Assembly: GCA_963834825.1 (NCBI GenBank)
Contig: CAWICZ010000010.1
Coordinates: 186,001-250,000, forward strand
DNA: 64,000 bases
DNA from: JACDAN01 sp963834825
GTDB lineage: Bacteria > Actinomycetota > Thermoleophilia > Gaiellales > Gaiellaceae
Direction of reading: 5' to 3'
The translations under genes and the position numbers were made by a program. This document shows positions 46,167 through 54,792 of this stretch, in pieces; positions within the stretch are counted from its first letter, which is position 1; each line of letters starts with the position of its first letter. The notes beneath the pieces are model-generated. The model was not told the DNA's origin. It saw only the letters and a program-made list of their open reading frames with translations, and did not search any database.

Positions 46167-47369
46167 TCAGCCGCGCGCCGGCTGGCGCCCGAGCGTGACC
46201 TCGAAGCTCTGCTTCTCGCCGCCGCGGTACGCCTCGACGGTCACCTTGTCGCCCGGCTTCTTCTCCGAGATCGCCTCGCGTAGCTCGGCGTGGGTCCGCA
46301 CGGGCTTGCCGTCGATCTCGACGATGAGGTCGCCGCCGAGCCGGTAGCTCTCGCCGGCAACGACGACCTCGTCGGTACCGGCCCGGATCCCCTCCCGATC
46401 GGCGCCACTCCCCTCGTCGACGCGCACGACCATGAGGCCTCGGCCCACCGGCAGATCGAACAGGCGGGCGATCTCGGGCTCGATCGGCTGGGCGCCGACT
46501 CCGAGGAAGGCGTGCTCGACGCGCCCCTGCTCGATCAGCTGCGAGGCCACGTGACGGACCGTGTCGATCGGCACGGCAAAGCCGATGCCGATGTTGCCGC
46601 GCGCACCTGTCGAGCCGGTGGCGATCGCGGTGTTCACGCCGATCACTCGCCCGGTCGCCGCGATCAGCGGGCCGCCCGAGTTGCCGCTGTTGATCGAGGC
46701 GTCGGTCTGGATGACGTCGTCGATCGTGAAGTCGTTCGGGGCGGTCAGCGGGCGGTGGAGCGCGCTGACGATCCCCGCCGTCACGCTCCGCTCGAGCCCG
46801 AGCGGATTGCCGATTGCCACCACCGAGTCACCGACCTTCACCTGATCGGACCTTCCGAGCCGCAGGGGCATCAGCGCGCGCGCGTCGACGTCGACCTTGA
46901 GGACGGCGACGTCGGTCGACGGATCTGAGCCGACGACCCGCGCCTTCACGCTGTCGCGGTTCGTGAAGCTGACCTCGATCTGCTCCGCGCCCTCGACGAC
47001 GTGGAAGTTGGTGACGAGGTGGCCGGCCTTGTCGATCACGAACCCGGAGCCGAGTGCCTGCTGGCGCTGCTGCTCGGGAAACCCGAACGGGGTAAGAAAT
47101 GGATCGGGGTCCACGGTCCGGATGCTCGTCGTCGTGATCTGGACGACACCCGGCGCGCTCCGGCGATAGATCTGGTTGACGCTCAAGCGCCGGCTCTCCG
47201 CGAACCCCACGGGTGCCGATGACTGCGGCGCAGCGATCGTGTTCACCACCGTCGTTCCGCCGTCAAAGAGACCGAAGACCTCAGCTCCCGCGAGGGCGGC
47301 CCCACCACCCACCACTGCCGCGATGAGCAATGGGGCCACACCAGTAAGTCCGCGGGGAGGTCTCAGCAC
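46167..47369 (-). CDS. HtrA/DegP-like serine protease with PDZ domain
   Basis: 400-residue trypsin-like S1C protease anchored by one N-terminal membrane segment (LLIAAVVGGGAALAGAEVFGL). The catalytic triad is visible: His in VTNFHVVEG, Asp in PSTDVAVLKV, Ser in NSGNSGGPLIA. A PDZ domain follows from about residue 300 (GLMVVRVDEGSGADREGIRAGTD..., broken here). It degrades or refolds damaged extracytoplasmic proteins. GTG start with an AGGAGG SD placed close. Same strand as and upstream of the monooxygenase. Confidence 0.93.
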   Translation of the reverse strand: MLRPPRGLTGVAPLLIAAVVGGGAALAGAEVFGLFDGGTTVVNTIAAPQSSAPVGFAESRRLSVNQIYRRSAPGVVQITTTSIRTVDPDPFLTPFGFPEQQRQQALGSGFVIDKAGHLVTNFHVVEGAEQIEVSFTNRDSVKARVVGSDPSTDVAVLKVDVDARALMPLRLGRSDQVKVGDSVVAIGNPLGLERSVTAGIVSALHRPLTAPNDFTIDDVIQTDASINSGNSGGPLIAATGRVIGVNTAIATGSTGARGNIGIGFAVPIDTVRHVASQLIEQGRVEHAFLGVGAQPIEPEIARLFDLPVGRGLMVVRVDEGSGADREGIRAGTDEVVVAGESYRLGGDLIVEIDGKPVRTHAELREAISEKKPGDKVTVEAYRGGEKQSFEVTLGRQPARG

Positions 47370-47615
47370 ATGCCTCCTTCTAACACTCAGGCAGTTGAAC
47401 CCGGGTTGACCGGGATTAATCCGCCGTTGTGATCTGTTAAGGAGTGTTCAGCCCGGCAGCGGGCTCGGAGTGGCTGCCGGTCCGGGTACGCGTAGTCGAC
47501 GCCGGCCCGGTAGTAGTTCCGCGCGAAGGCGATCTCGTCGCCGCGTCGCCCACTTCTTCACCCTTTTCACCGGATCGATGCATTCCGGTGCTGCTATCGG
47601 AACTAGGGTCCTCCT
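47370..47615. other. 246-bp intergenic region, no gene supported
   Basis: Lies between the divergent htrA and cNMP-binding genes. The first 80 bases are comparatively AT-rich and probably hold the htrA promoter, though I see no clear hexamers. The remainder is GC-rich. A leftward open stretch near 47460-47560 lacks a start with an SD and matches no family, so I do not call it. Confidence 0.5.
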
Positions 47616-48014
47616 GTGGATCCAGAGCGACTTGCGGCGATTCCTCTCTTCTCCACGCTCCCCCAAGAGGAGCTCGGTGTCCTCGCCCGCCTGGCCGGAG
47701 AGCGGGAGCTCGCTGAGGGGGAGGTCGTGATGGCCAAGGGTGAGTTCGGTCACTGCCTCTTCGCGATCGAGTCGGGGACCGCAGACCTCACCAGCGAGGG
47801 GGAAACGATCCGCACTCTCGGCCCGGGTGAGGTCATCGGCGAGGTCGCAGTGCTGGCGGCCGGCCGCCGCAGTGCGACCATCGTCACCACATCCCCGATG
47901 CGGCTGATCAGCTTCTTCAAGCGTGACGTCTGGGCGCTCGACGACGAGGCTCCCGAAGCGGCCGGGCGGCTCCGCGAGCTGATCGGGACCCGCACGATGC
48001 CCGCTTCTTCCTGA
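47616..48014 (+). CDS. cyclic nucleotide-binding domain protein
   Basis: 132-residue protein consisting essentially of one cNMP-binding beta-roll (PLFSTLPQEELGVLARL at the start, then GPGEVIGEVAVLAAGRRSATIV, the phosphate-binding cassette with the GE and RSA positions). No HTH or kinase domain is attached, so it is a stand-alone CNB sensor. GTG start. The ligand may be cAMP or none. Confidence 0.85.
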   Translation: MDPERLAAIPLFSTLPQEELGVLARLAGERELAEGEVVMAKGEFGHCLFAIESGTADLTSEGETIRTLGPGEVIGEVAVLAAGRRSATIVTTSPMRLISFFKRDVWALDDEAPEAAGRLRELIGTRTMPASS

Positions 48015-48086
48015 AGCGTTTCCGGGCGCAGGCGGCCGCGGCAGGGCGAGCATCCCGAGAGCGAACGAGAGAGCGAGAGCGCCCTT

Positions 48087-49238
48087 TCACCCCTGCTCCC
48101 GCTTCACCCACTCGGCGAAGAACGGTTCGATGATCCGGTAAAGGCCGTTCGCATCGCGCCCGACGAGCTCCTCCTTCACAAGCTGTCCGACCGCCCGTTG
48201 GACGTGGCTGGCCGAGGGCAGGCCGTGCCGGGCGCGATAGTCCTCGCCGTGGGCACCTGAAGGCTCGTCGGCGAGCGCGATGATCAGGAGGCGCTCGTTG
48301 TGCGTCGCGTCTTCCCAGATCTTCGCGAAGTGGTTGTGCTCTGAGCGCAGGACCTCGGTCAACGCCGACTCGACGTCGCCGAGGCTCGCGAAGTGTCCGG
48401 TCGGGATCCGGCCCCAGACGAAGTAGGCGAGCTCCTGCGTGCCGTAGGGATGGCCGCCCGTCGCGCCGAGGAGGCGGTCGAGCGCCTCGTCGCGGATCCC
48501 CCGGTCCGTGGCGTCGAATCGCTGTCGGATGTAGGTCGCGAACTTGGTCGGCGGGATCATCCCGATCTCGACCCGCTTCGCGCTGCGCCAGAAGGGCTCG
48601 TTCTTGTCGTTGAAGATCGACTCGAGGACGTGACGCTTGCTGCCCAGGTAGACGTGCGCGACCTCGGGCTGCGTCTGGAATACCGCCCGCATCAGGTTCG
48701 GGAATTGCGCGTCGAGCTTCAGCACCTCCTGGAACTCGTCGAAGATCAGCGCCACGCGCCGCTTGCGCTCGGCGCCGATCTTGCCCGGGAGCTCGAGCAG
48801 CCGCTCGATCGTCTCGTCGATTCCGGATGCCTGCCTGCGGCCCGTCTCGAAGCTGAAGCGGAGGCTGGCATCGTCGGGGTCGACCTCGATCGACGGCGTG
48901 ACGCGAAGGCCCCGAAACAGCGCGGCAGCCCGCTCGACCGCTTGGCCGACTGGCGAGGCCAGGTCTTCGTAGATCGTCTTCGCGAGGGCGCCGGCGAAGC
49001 GCTCCTTGGTCGGTGTCTTCATCAGGTCGGAGTAGGCGACGAGGACCTTCTTCGCGAGCGCCTGCTGCGCGGCACGGAGCACGAGCGAGGACTTGCCGTA
49101 GCGCCTGGGCGCGAATACGAGCACGTCCTGGCCGTTGCGAATGTCGGCCGCGAGGTCCTTCAGCTCGTCTTCGCGATCGGTGAACGCCTCGTCGAGTGCC
49201 AGCGCGCCGAAGATGAAGGGATTGGTGTCGCTATACAT
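48087..49238 (-). CDS. AAA+ ATPase, archaeal-type (PF01637-like)
   Basis: 383-residue P-loop ATPase. Walker A APRRYGKSSLV near residues 43-53 and Walker B VALIFDEFQEV near 160-170; the C-terminal part (GDVESALTEVLRSEHNHF..., HVQRAVGQLVKEELVGRD) contains a winged-helix-like module, as in the archaeal ATPase/MoxR-distant group often linked to mobile or defence loci. The start MYSDTNPF at 49238 is favoured: a TATAAT box ends six bases before the ATG, so transcription may begin at the ATG (leaderless). The upstream DNA is strikingly AT-rich with a 23-bp direct repeat. Confidence 0.82.
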   Translation of the reverse strand: MYSDTNPFIFGALALDEAFTDREDELKDLAADIRNGQDVLVFAPRRYGKSSLVLRAAQQALAKKVLVAYSDLMKTPTKERFAGALAKTIYEDLASPVGQAVERAAALFRGLRVTPSIEVDPDDASLRFSFETGRRQASGIDETIERLLELPGKIGAERKRRVALIFDEFQEVLKLDAQFPNLMRAVFQTQPEVAHVYLGSKRHVLESIFNDKNEPFWRSAKRVEIGMIPPTKFATYIRQRFDATDRGIRDEALDRLLGATGGHPYGTQELAYFVWGRIPTGHFASLGDVESALTEVLRSEHNHFAKIWEDATHNERLLIIALADEPSGAHGEDYRARHGLPSASHVQRAVGQLVKEELVGRDANGLYRIIEPFFAEWVKREQG

Positions 49239-49240
49239 CT

Positions 49241-49316
49241 TTGTATTATACAAGGATGTATAGGAAATCTGAGAGCAGCGTCTCCATACACTGCTGTATT
49301 ATACGAACCTGTATAG
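49241..49316. repeat. two 23-bp direct repeats in AT-rich promoter region
   Basis: Sites at 49241-49263 and 49294-49316 share the frame TGTATTATAC-N7-TGTATAG (first N7 AAGGA plus flanks, second GAACC plus flanks), 53 bp apart. On the minus strand each contains TATAAT; the first is placed as a -10 element for the ATPase gene. They could be operators for autoregulation or simply duplicated promoters. The base composition is far below the rest of the window. Confidence 0.68.
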
Positions 49317-49396
49317 TAGTGTCAACCGGCGGCGCGAAGGGTGAAGTTCAGGCGCCGCCCCGGGACCGCCCGCCTCCGGACACCTTGGGATCTTCC

Positions 49397-49426
49397 TTGA
49401 CATAGATCGACACCCTTCGATATATT
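49397..49426 (+). promoter_or_regulatory. ars operon promoter
   Basis: TTGACA (49397-49402), 18-bp spacer, TATATT (49421-49426). The -10 element overlaps the left arm of the ArsR operator, the expected layout for repression by steric block. Confidence 0.82.
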
Positions 49427-49441
49427 CACGTTCGTGAATAT
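49422..49441. promoter_or_regulatory. ArsR operator palindrome
   Basis: ATATTCACGTTCGTGAATAT, a perfect 9-bp inverted repeat with a 2-bp centre, overlapping the -10 box and lying 11 bp before the arsR start. Form and position are typical of ArsR/SmtB operators. Confidence 0.85.
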
Positions 49442-49452
49442 GACCGTGACGC

Positions 49453-49785
49453 TTGGAGCCGGTTGCCTGTTGTGCGCCCCTCTCCGCGCCGGCGCTTTCG
49501 GATGAGGAGGCGACGGCGACCGCGGAGCTGTTCAAGGCGCTGTCGGATCCTGCGCGGGTGCGGGCTCTGAACCTGCTCGCAACGAGCGACGAGGCGGTCT
49601 GCATCTGCAATCTGGTCGAGCCGCTCGGCCTGTCGCAACCGACTGTTTCGCATCACATGAAGAAGCTGCTCGACGCCGGTGTCGTCGAGCGCGAGCAGCG
49701 TGGCAAGTGGGCCTATTTCTCGTTGAGGAGCGACGCCGTCGAGAAGCTCGCGACGGTTGCTGACCTGAAAGGAGTGATCCGCTGA
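49453..49785 (+). CDS. arsR: ArsR family metalloregulator
   Basis: 110-residue winged-helix repressor. The core LFKALSDPARVRALNLL and the recognition helix SQPTVSHHMKKLLDAGVV are standard. The As(III) site is probably AVCICNLV (CxC in the place of ELCVCDL); an additional CC pair sits at residues 6-7. TTG start at 49453. It represses its own operon through the palindrome at 49422-49441 until arsenite binds. The stop overlaps the arsM start by one base. Confidence 0.92.
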   Translation: MEPVACCAPLSAPALSDEEATATAELFKALSDPARVRALNLLATSDEAVCICNLVEPLGLSQPTVSHHMKKLLDAGVVEREQRGKWAYFSLRSDAVEKLATVADLKGVIR

Positions 49786-50555
49786 TGACGACGACGGCTG
49801 ACGAGCTTCGAGAGGAGGTACGGCGTCGCTACGCGGAGGCGGCGCGTTCTGCGGAGCGAGGCGGCTGTGGCTGCAACGACGACGGCGGCTGCTGCGGCAA
49901 CGTCTCTTGCGATGGGGAGGACGGCTCGTTCGGGCAGACGCTCTACTCGATCGGGCAGCTCGGAGAGTTGCCGACCGCTGCGACGCTGGCGTCGCTCGGT
50001 TGTGGCAACCCGACGGCGGTCGCCGATCTTCAGGAGGGCGAGACGGTGCTCGACCTCGGCTCCGGTGGCGGCATCGACGTGATCCTCTCGGCGAAGCGGG
50101 TCGGACCGACTGGGACGGCCTACGGAGTGGACATGACCGACGAGATGCTCGCGCTCGCGCAGCGGAACGCGCAGGAGGCGGGCGTCACGAACGTGCACTT
50201 CCTCAAGGGCGTGATCGAGCAGATCCCGCTGCCGGCGGACTCGGTCGACGTCGTGATCTCGAACTGCGTGATCAACCTCTCGACCGACAAGCCGGCCGTG
50301 CTGGCGGAGATTGCGCGCGTGCTCAAGCCGGGTGGCCGCATCGGCATCAGCGACGTCGTTGCAGAAGACAGGCTGGCGGCGGCGGAGCGAGCCGAGCGTG
50401 GGAGCTACGTCGGCTGCATTGCCGGCGCGCTCGCGAAGAGCGAGTACGAGGTAGGCCTCGAGGGCGCCGGCTTCGAGCAGATCAGCGTGGACTTCACGCA
50501 CGAGGTCGCCGACGGCATTCACTCCGCGATCGTGAAGGCCGTGAAGGCCGGCTAG
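49785..50555 (+). CDS. arsM: arsenite S-adenosylmethionine methyltransferase
   Basis: 256 residues. It methylates As(III) to mono-, di- and trimethyl products using SAM. The SAM motif VLDLGSGGGIDVILSA and the post-motif VDMTDEMLALA are present. Arsenic-binding cysteines are expected at the N-terminal cluster (GGCGCNDDGGCCGNVSC, six Cys), in ISNCVINLS and in SYVGCIAGAL, matching the three conserved ArsM cysteines. The ATG shares a base with the arsR stop, so it is under ArsR control. No efflux gene follows. Confidence 0.94.
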   Translation: MTTTADELREEVRRRYAEAARSAERGGCGCNDDGGCCGNVSCDGEDGSFGQTLYSIGQLGELPTAATLASLGCGNPTAVADLQEGETVLDLGSGGGIDVILSAKRVGPTGTAYGVDMTDEMLALAQRNAQEAGVTNVHFLKGVIEQIPLPADSVDVVISNCVINLSTDKPAVLAEIARVLKPGGRIGISDVVAEDRLAAAERAERGSYVGCIAGALAKSEYEVGLEGAGFEQISVDFTHEVADGIHSAIVKAVKAG

Positions 50556-50631
50556 CCGTTCACAGCTTTGTCACCGAATGAAGACGAGTCGTTAACCCAT
50601 GGCCGTGGTTCGCACCCGGAGACTCCGCACG

Positions 50632-51281
50632 TGAGCATCGAGCTCGATCCCGTCACGCGGGGGCACCTCGAGCGAGGCGTGGAGGGCCTGGTCGACGAGT
50701 TTCGAGGCATCTTCTCGCGGGAGACGATCGACCGTTACGTCCAGGAGTCGCTGCAGGAGCTTCCAGCCGCGCGCTTCAGCGACTTCATTCCTCTGCTCGT
50801 CCATCGGTTCGCGCGTGAACGCCTTCGCGCGCTTGGGCAGGCGGAAGGGACGATCGCCAAGGAGGTTCCGGAGGTGCTCTTCGTCTGTGTCCAAAACTCC
50901 GGGCGCAGCCAGATGGCCGCCGGCCTCCTGCATCAGCGCGCCGCCGGCCTCGTTCACGTTCGCTCCGCAGGAAGCGATCCGGCGGAGGTCATCAATCCAA
51001 ACGTCGTCACGGCAATGGGCGAGCTCGGTATCGATCTCTCGCAAGAGTTCCCAAAGCCACTCACCGACGAGGTCGTTCGCGCAGCCGACGCGGTGATCAC
51101 GATGGGCTGCGGCGACGCCTGCCCGATCTATCCCGGGAAGCGCTACGAGGACTGGGAAGTCACCGACCCGGCCGAAAAGAGCCTTGACGAAGTGCGTGAG
51201 ATCCGCGACGAGATCGACCGCCGCGTCACCCAGCTCCTGAGCAAGGTGACCGCGGAGCCTGCCGGCGCGACCACGCACTGA
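50632..51281 (+). CDS. arsC: arsenate reductase, LMW-PTP type with N-terminal helical domain
   Basis: 216 residues from the GTG at 50632. Residues ~75-200 are a low-molecular-weight phosphatase/ArsC domain: VLFVCVQNSGRSQMA (CxxxxxR loop) and TMGCGDACP, the Cys pair of thioredoxin-coupled ArsC. The first ~70 residues (LERGVEGLVDEFRGIFSRETIDRYVQES...) form a three-helix domain common before ArsC in actinobacteria. It reduces arsenate to arsenite, feeding ArsM. A shorter paralogue without the N-domain lies at 58609-59034 in the Pho region. Confidence 0.9.
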
Positions 51282-51309
51282 GTCGGCAACGGGCGGCTAG
51301 GCTATCGGC

Positions 51310-51369
51310 ATGCGAAACGCCTGCGACTGCGGCCCGGACTGCCCATGCGGCCCAGGCTGCGACTGCTAA
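51310..51369 (+). CDS. 19-residue Cys-rich peptide, mini-metallothionein candidate
   Basis: MRNACDCGPDCPCGPGCDC: six Cys in three CxC pairs spaced by three residues (CxCx3CxCx3CxC), ATG to TAA, 28 bases after the arsC stop on the same strand. The length is below most gene-calling limits. The pattern resembles short fungal copper metallothioneins in spacing only. In an arsR-arsM-arsC operon it could chelate As(III) or hand it to ArsM. No strong SD is visible, and expression is unproven; chance is unlikely given the regular Cys spacing and the Gly-Pro periodicity. Confidence 0.6.
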   Translation: MRNACDCGPDCPCGPGCDC

Positions 51370-51435
51370 CTACCTATCAGCAGTCCTCGCGCGACATGCC
51401 TCGCGCCGTTTCTTGGAGAGCAGAGCGGCTAGCGA

Positions 51436-52108
51436 CTACTGATCGGGGTGAGACGCGTCCGTGAACTCGCGGAACTCGCCGGTGACGAGGTACGCGGTCT
51501 GCTCGCCGATGTCGACGGCGTGGTCGCCGATTCGCTCCAGGCAGCGCGAGACGACGATCATCCGCAGGCCCCATTCGCGGACCTCCGCGTCGGGTCGGAG
51601 GTCGAGGAGGCGCTCCACGACCCTCCGGTTCGAGCGGTCGATCAGCTCGTCCAGGTCGGGGAGGGTCTCGGCCCCGGCAAGCGTCGCGCTCGGCGAACGA
51701 CCTCATCGACACCCGGATCATCTCCTCGGCGCGGCTGCCCATCTCCTCGAAGGCCTCGACGAGCGCCGGATCGTTCTCGAGCTCGGCGGTCAGCTTCGTC
51801 AGCTTCGAGATCGTCACGCACAGATCGGCCATGCGCTCGAGCCCGAGGTTGATGTGCAAGACGGCGAGAACGAGCCGCAGGTCGACGGCGACGGGCGTCT
51901 GCCGAGCGAGGAGCTGCTCGATGCCCTGACCGATCGCGAGGTAGCGGTCGTCGACCTCGTCGTCGAACGCGATCACCTCGTCGGCGAGCTCGGCGTCCTG
52001 CTGTTCGAGCGCATTCATGGCACCCCGCAGGGAGCGGAGGACCAGGGCGGCCTCCTCCTGGAGGTGGGCCTCAAGACGATCCAGCTCCTCCTGGAACGGC
52101 AGCCTCAC
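51436..52108 (-). CDS. phoU: PhoU phosphate signalling protein, frameshifted
   Basis: About 223 residues, two three-helix bundles, negative regulator linking the Pst transporter to PhoR. First half: FDDEVDDRYLAIGQGIEQLLARQ and LHINLGLERMADLC; second half: VSRCLERIGDHAVDIGEQTAYLVTGEF, both with the E/DxxxD metal motifs. One extra base near 51683 separates the halves; repair gives ...RSFAERD-LAGAETLPDLDELID. GTG start at 52108. It directly follows pstB, as in classic pst operons. Confidence 0.88.
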
Positions 52109-52118
52109 ACCAGTTGTT

Positions 52119-52955
52119 CTAGCCAAATCGCCCCGTGACGTAATCCTCGGTCCGCTTGTCCGAGGGTTGGGTGAAGATCTTCGAGGTCGAGTCGTACTCG
52201 ACGAGGATCCCGATCCGCTCGCCCTCACCTGCGCGCGTCACGCTGAAGAAAGCGGTCATGTCGGCGACGCGTGCGGCTTGCTGCATGTTGTGGGTGACAA
52301 CGACGATCGTGTAGTCCCGCTTGAGCTCGTGCATCAGGTCCTCGATCCGCGTGGTCGCGATCGGGTCGAGCGCCGAGGCCGGCTCGTCCATCAGCAGCAC
52401 CTCCGGCTCGACGGCGAGACAGCGCGCGATGCAGAGCCGCTGCTGCTGCCCGCCCGAGAGGCTGAGCGCGCTGGCCTTCAGCCGGTCCTTGACCTCGTCC
52501 CAGAGCGCGGCCTGAGTGAGCGCCTTCTCGACCCGATCGTCGAGCGACTTGTTCATCCCGAGCACACGTGGCCCGAAGGCGACGTTGTCGTAGATCGACT
52601 TCGGGAACGGGTTCGGCTTCTGGAAGACCATGCCGATCCTCTTGCGCACCTCGACCGAGTCGACCTGGGGGCCGTACAGGTCCTCGCCGTGGTAGAGGAT
52701 CGTCCCTTCGACCTTGGCAGCGGGAATCAACTCGTTCATGTGGTTGAAGCAACGGATGAACGTGCTCTTGCCGCAGCCCGACGGGCCGATGAACGCCGTC
52801 ACGAAGTTGCGGTAGACCTGGAGCGAAACGCCCTGGAGCGCCGGGTTGCCGCTGTACGAGACGCCGAGGTCCTTGACATCGAAGACGACCTCCCGGAACT
52901 CTTTCGGCGGGAGCTGCTGCTCCCGCTCGGCAAGGTTGACACTCACGTCCGTCAT
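52119..52955 (-). CDS. pstB: phosphate ABC transporter ATP-binding protein
   Basis: 278 residues. Walker A GPSGCGKST, Q-loop, signature LSGGQQQRLCIARCLA, Walker B VLLMDEPASALDP, and switch His in VVTHNM are all present; FNHMNELIPAAKVEGTI is typical of PstB. It energises phosphate uptake. ATG at 52955. Part of the leftward pstS-C-A-B-phoU operon. Confidence 0.96.
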   Translation of the reverse strand: MTDVSVNLAEREQQLPPKEFREVVFDVKDLGVSYSGNPALQGVSLQVYRNFVTAFIGPSGCGKSTFIRCFNHMNELIPAAKVEGTILYHGEDLYGPQVDSVEVRKRIGMVFQKPNPFPKSIYDNVAFGPRVLGMNKSLDDRVEKALTQAALWDEVKDRLKASALSLSGGQQQRLCIARCLAVEPEVLLMDEPASALDPIATTRIEDLMHELKRDYTIVVVTHNMQQAARVADMTAFFSVTRAGEGERIGILVEYDSTSKIFTQPSDKRTEDYVTGRFG

Positions 52956-52972
52956 TTTGACTGACAAGGCGT

Positions 52973-53848
52973 CTACCACCTCCTCTCGAAGCGGTTTCGG
53001 ATCCAGATTGCGAAGGCGTTCAGGCTCAGGAGGATGATGAGGAGCACGATGATCGCGGAGGCCGCAAGGGTCTTGAACTCCTCCTGGGGCCGAGCAACCC
53101 ACTGATAGATCTGCACCGGAAGAGCGGTGAAGTCTCCGAACAACGTCGGGTTGAAGGCGACGTAGGTGAGCGCCCCGACGAGGAGCAGCGGCGCTGTTTC
53201 TCCGAGCGCTCGTGAAAGGGCGAGGATCGAGCCTGTCGCGATCCCCGGCGTCGCCGCGGGCAGAACCTGCCGCCAGACGACCTGCCACTTCGTCGCGCCC
53301 AGCGCGTAGGCGCCCTGCCGGATCGTGTCCGGCACCGCCCGGATCGCCTCACGCGCCGCGATGATCACCGTCGGCAGGACGAGCAGCGTCAGGATCATCC
53401 CACCGGCCAGCAGTACACGGCCGAGCCCGAGCCCGCGGACGAGGAAGGCGAGTCCGAGGATCCCGTAGACGATCGACGGGACAGCGGCGAGGTTCTGGAT
53501 GTTGACCTCGAGCAGGCGGTTGAACCAACGGTCGCGGTTTGCATACTCCTCGAGGTAGATCGCCGTCCCGACTCCCAGGGGCACGGACATCACGATGACG
53601 AGGATGCCGAGGTAAATGGTTGCGATGATCGCCGGCTCAGCGCCCGCGATCAGCGGATCGGCAGAGGGCGGCTCGAAGAGCAGCACGGGGTCGACCCAGC
53701 GCCAGCCCTTCGCGATGACCTGGACGAGAAGCGCCCCGAGCGTGACGAAGCCAATCCCGAGGGAAACGATCAGGAATCCCTGGAAGACCCGCCCTGCCCA
53801 CAGGCTCCGCTTCTGGGTCGCTCCGAGGCCTCCTGGAATCGCGCTCAT
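52973..53848 (-). CDS. pstA: phosphate ABC transporter permease PstA
   Basis: 291 residues with six membrane helices; the EAA loop reads REAIRAVPDTIRQGAYALGATKWQVVW (residues ~170-196, quoted in part as RQGAYALGATKWQVVW). The first helix is FLIVSLGIGFVTLGALLV. The ATG overlaps the pstC TGA (ATGA). Confidence 0.95.
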   Translation of the reverse strand: MSAIPGGLGATQKRSLWAGRVFQGFLIVSLGIGFVTLGALLVQVIAKGWRWVDPVLLFEPPSADPLIAGAEPAIIATIYLGILVIVMSVPLGVGTAIYLEEYANRDRWFNRLLEVNIQNLAAVPSIVYGILGLAFLVRGLGLGRVLLAGGMILTLLVLPTVIIAAREAIRAVPDTIRQGAYALGATKWQVVWRQVLPAATPGIATGSILALSRALGETAPLLLVGALTYVAFNPTLFGDFTALPVQIYQWVARPQEEFKTLAASAIIVLLIILLSLNAFAIWIRNRFERRW

Positions 53849-54774
53849 TCGTAGACCTCGCGGTACTTCCGGACGAGCCGAATCGAGACCAGGTTCATGA
53901 TCAGCGTCAGGACGAAGAGCGTCGCGCCGACGGCGAAGATCGTCTTGTAGGCGGTCGTCCCGGTCGCTACGTCGCCCTGACCGGTAGCGGCGATGAACGC
54001 GGTCATGGTCTGCACCGCTTCCAGCGGATTCCACGTCCAGTTCGGCTGGCCGCCCGCAGCGATCAGCACGATCATCGTCTCGCCGACCGCCCGCGAGATC
54101 GCGAGTATGAACGACGCGATGATCCCGGAGATCGCCGCCGGGACGACGATTCGGGTGGAGACCTGGAGTCGCGTCGCGCCGAGCGCGTACGCACCGTCAC
54201 GGAGGTCGCGCGGAACCGCAGACATCGCGTCCTCGGAGACGGAGGCCACGGTCGGTAGCAGCATCACGCCCATCACGAGTCCGGCGCTCAACGCACTGAA
54301 GAGGCCTACGGGCAAGCCGAGGTCCTTCAGCAACGGCGACACCAGGGTCAGCGCGAAGTACCCGTAGACGACCGTCGGGATCCCGGCGAGGACCTCGAGT
54401 GCCGGCTTGAGGAACTTCCGTGTCCGGGGCCGCGCGTACTCACTCAGGTAGATCGAGGCGCCGAGCCCGAACGGGATGCAGACGAGGCTGGCGCAGACGA
54501 CGACGAGGAACGTTCCGGCGACGAGCGGAAGCACGCCGAAGAACGACGGCTCGAAGAGGGGCGCCCACTCCGTACCGGTCAAGAAGTCGACGATCGACAC
54601 ATCGCCGAAGAACTCAATCGCCGGCACGAAAAGGGCAACGACGATCCCGACCGTCGTCGCCACCGAGACGAAGGCGCAGAGGGCGAGGAGGATCTTGACG
54701 ACGTCCTCGCCCCAGCGCCTGCGGGCCGCGCGGAGCCGGAGTGGCTGCGGTACTGCTGCTTCGGGTGTCGCCAC
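53845..54774 (-). CDS. pstC: phosphate ABC transporter permease PstC
   Basis: 309 residues, six membrane helices; the EAA loop is DLRDGAYALGATRLQVSTRI, and EYARPRTRKFLKPALEVLAG with IPTVVYGYFAL is typical of PstC. GTG/ATG start at 54774, 18 bases from the pstS gene. Forms the channel with PstA. Confidence 0.95.
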   Translation of the reverse strand: MATPEAAVPQPLRLRAARRRWGEDVVKILLALCAFVSVATTVGIVVALFVPAIEFFGDVSIVDFLTGTEWAPLFEPSFFGVLPLVAGTFLVVVCASLVCIPFGLGASIYLSEYARPRTRKFLKPALEVLAGIPTVVYGYFALTLVSPLLKDLGLPVGLFSALSAGLVMGVMLLPTVASVSEDAMSAVPRDLRDGAYALGATRLQVSTRIVVPAAISGIIASFILAISRAVGETMIVLIAAGGQPNWTWNPLEAVQTMTAFIAATGQGDVATGTTAYKTIFAVGATLFVLTLIMNLVSIRLVRKYREVYE

Positions 54775-54792
54775 TCCGGCTCTGCGTTACTC

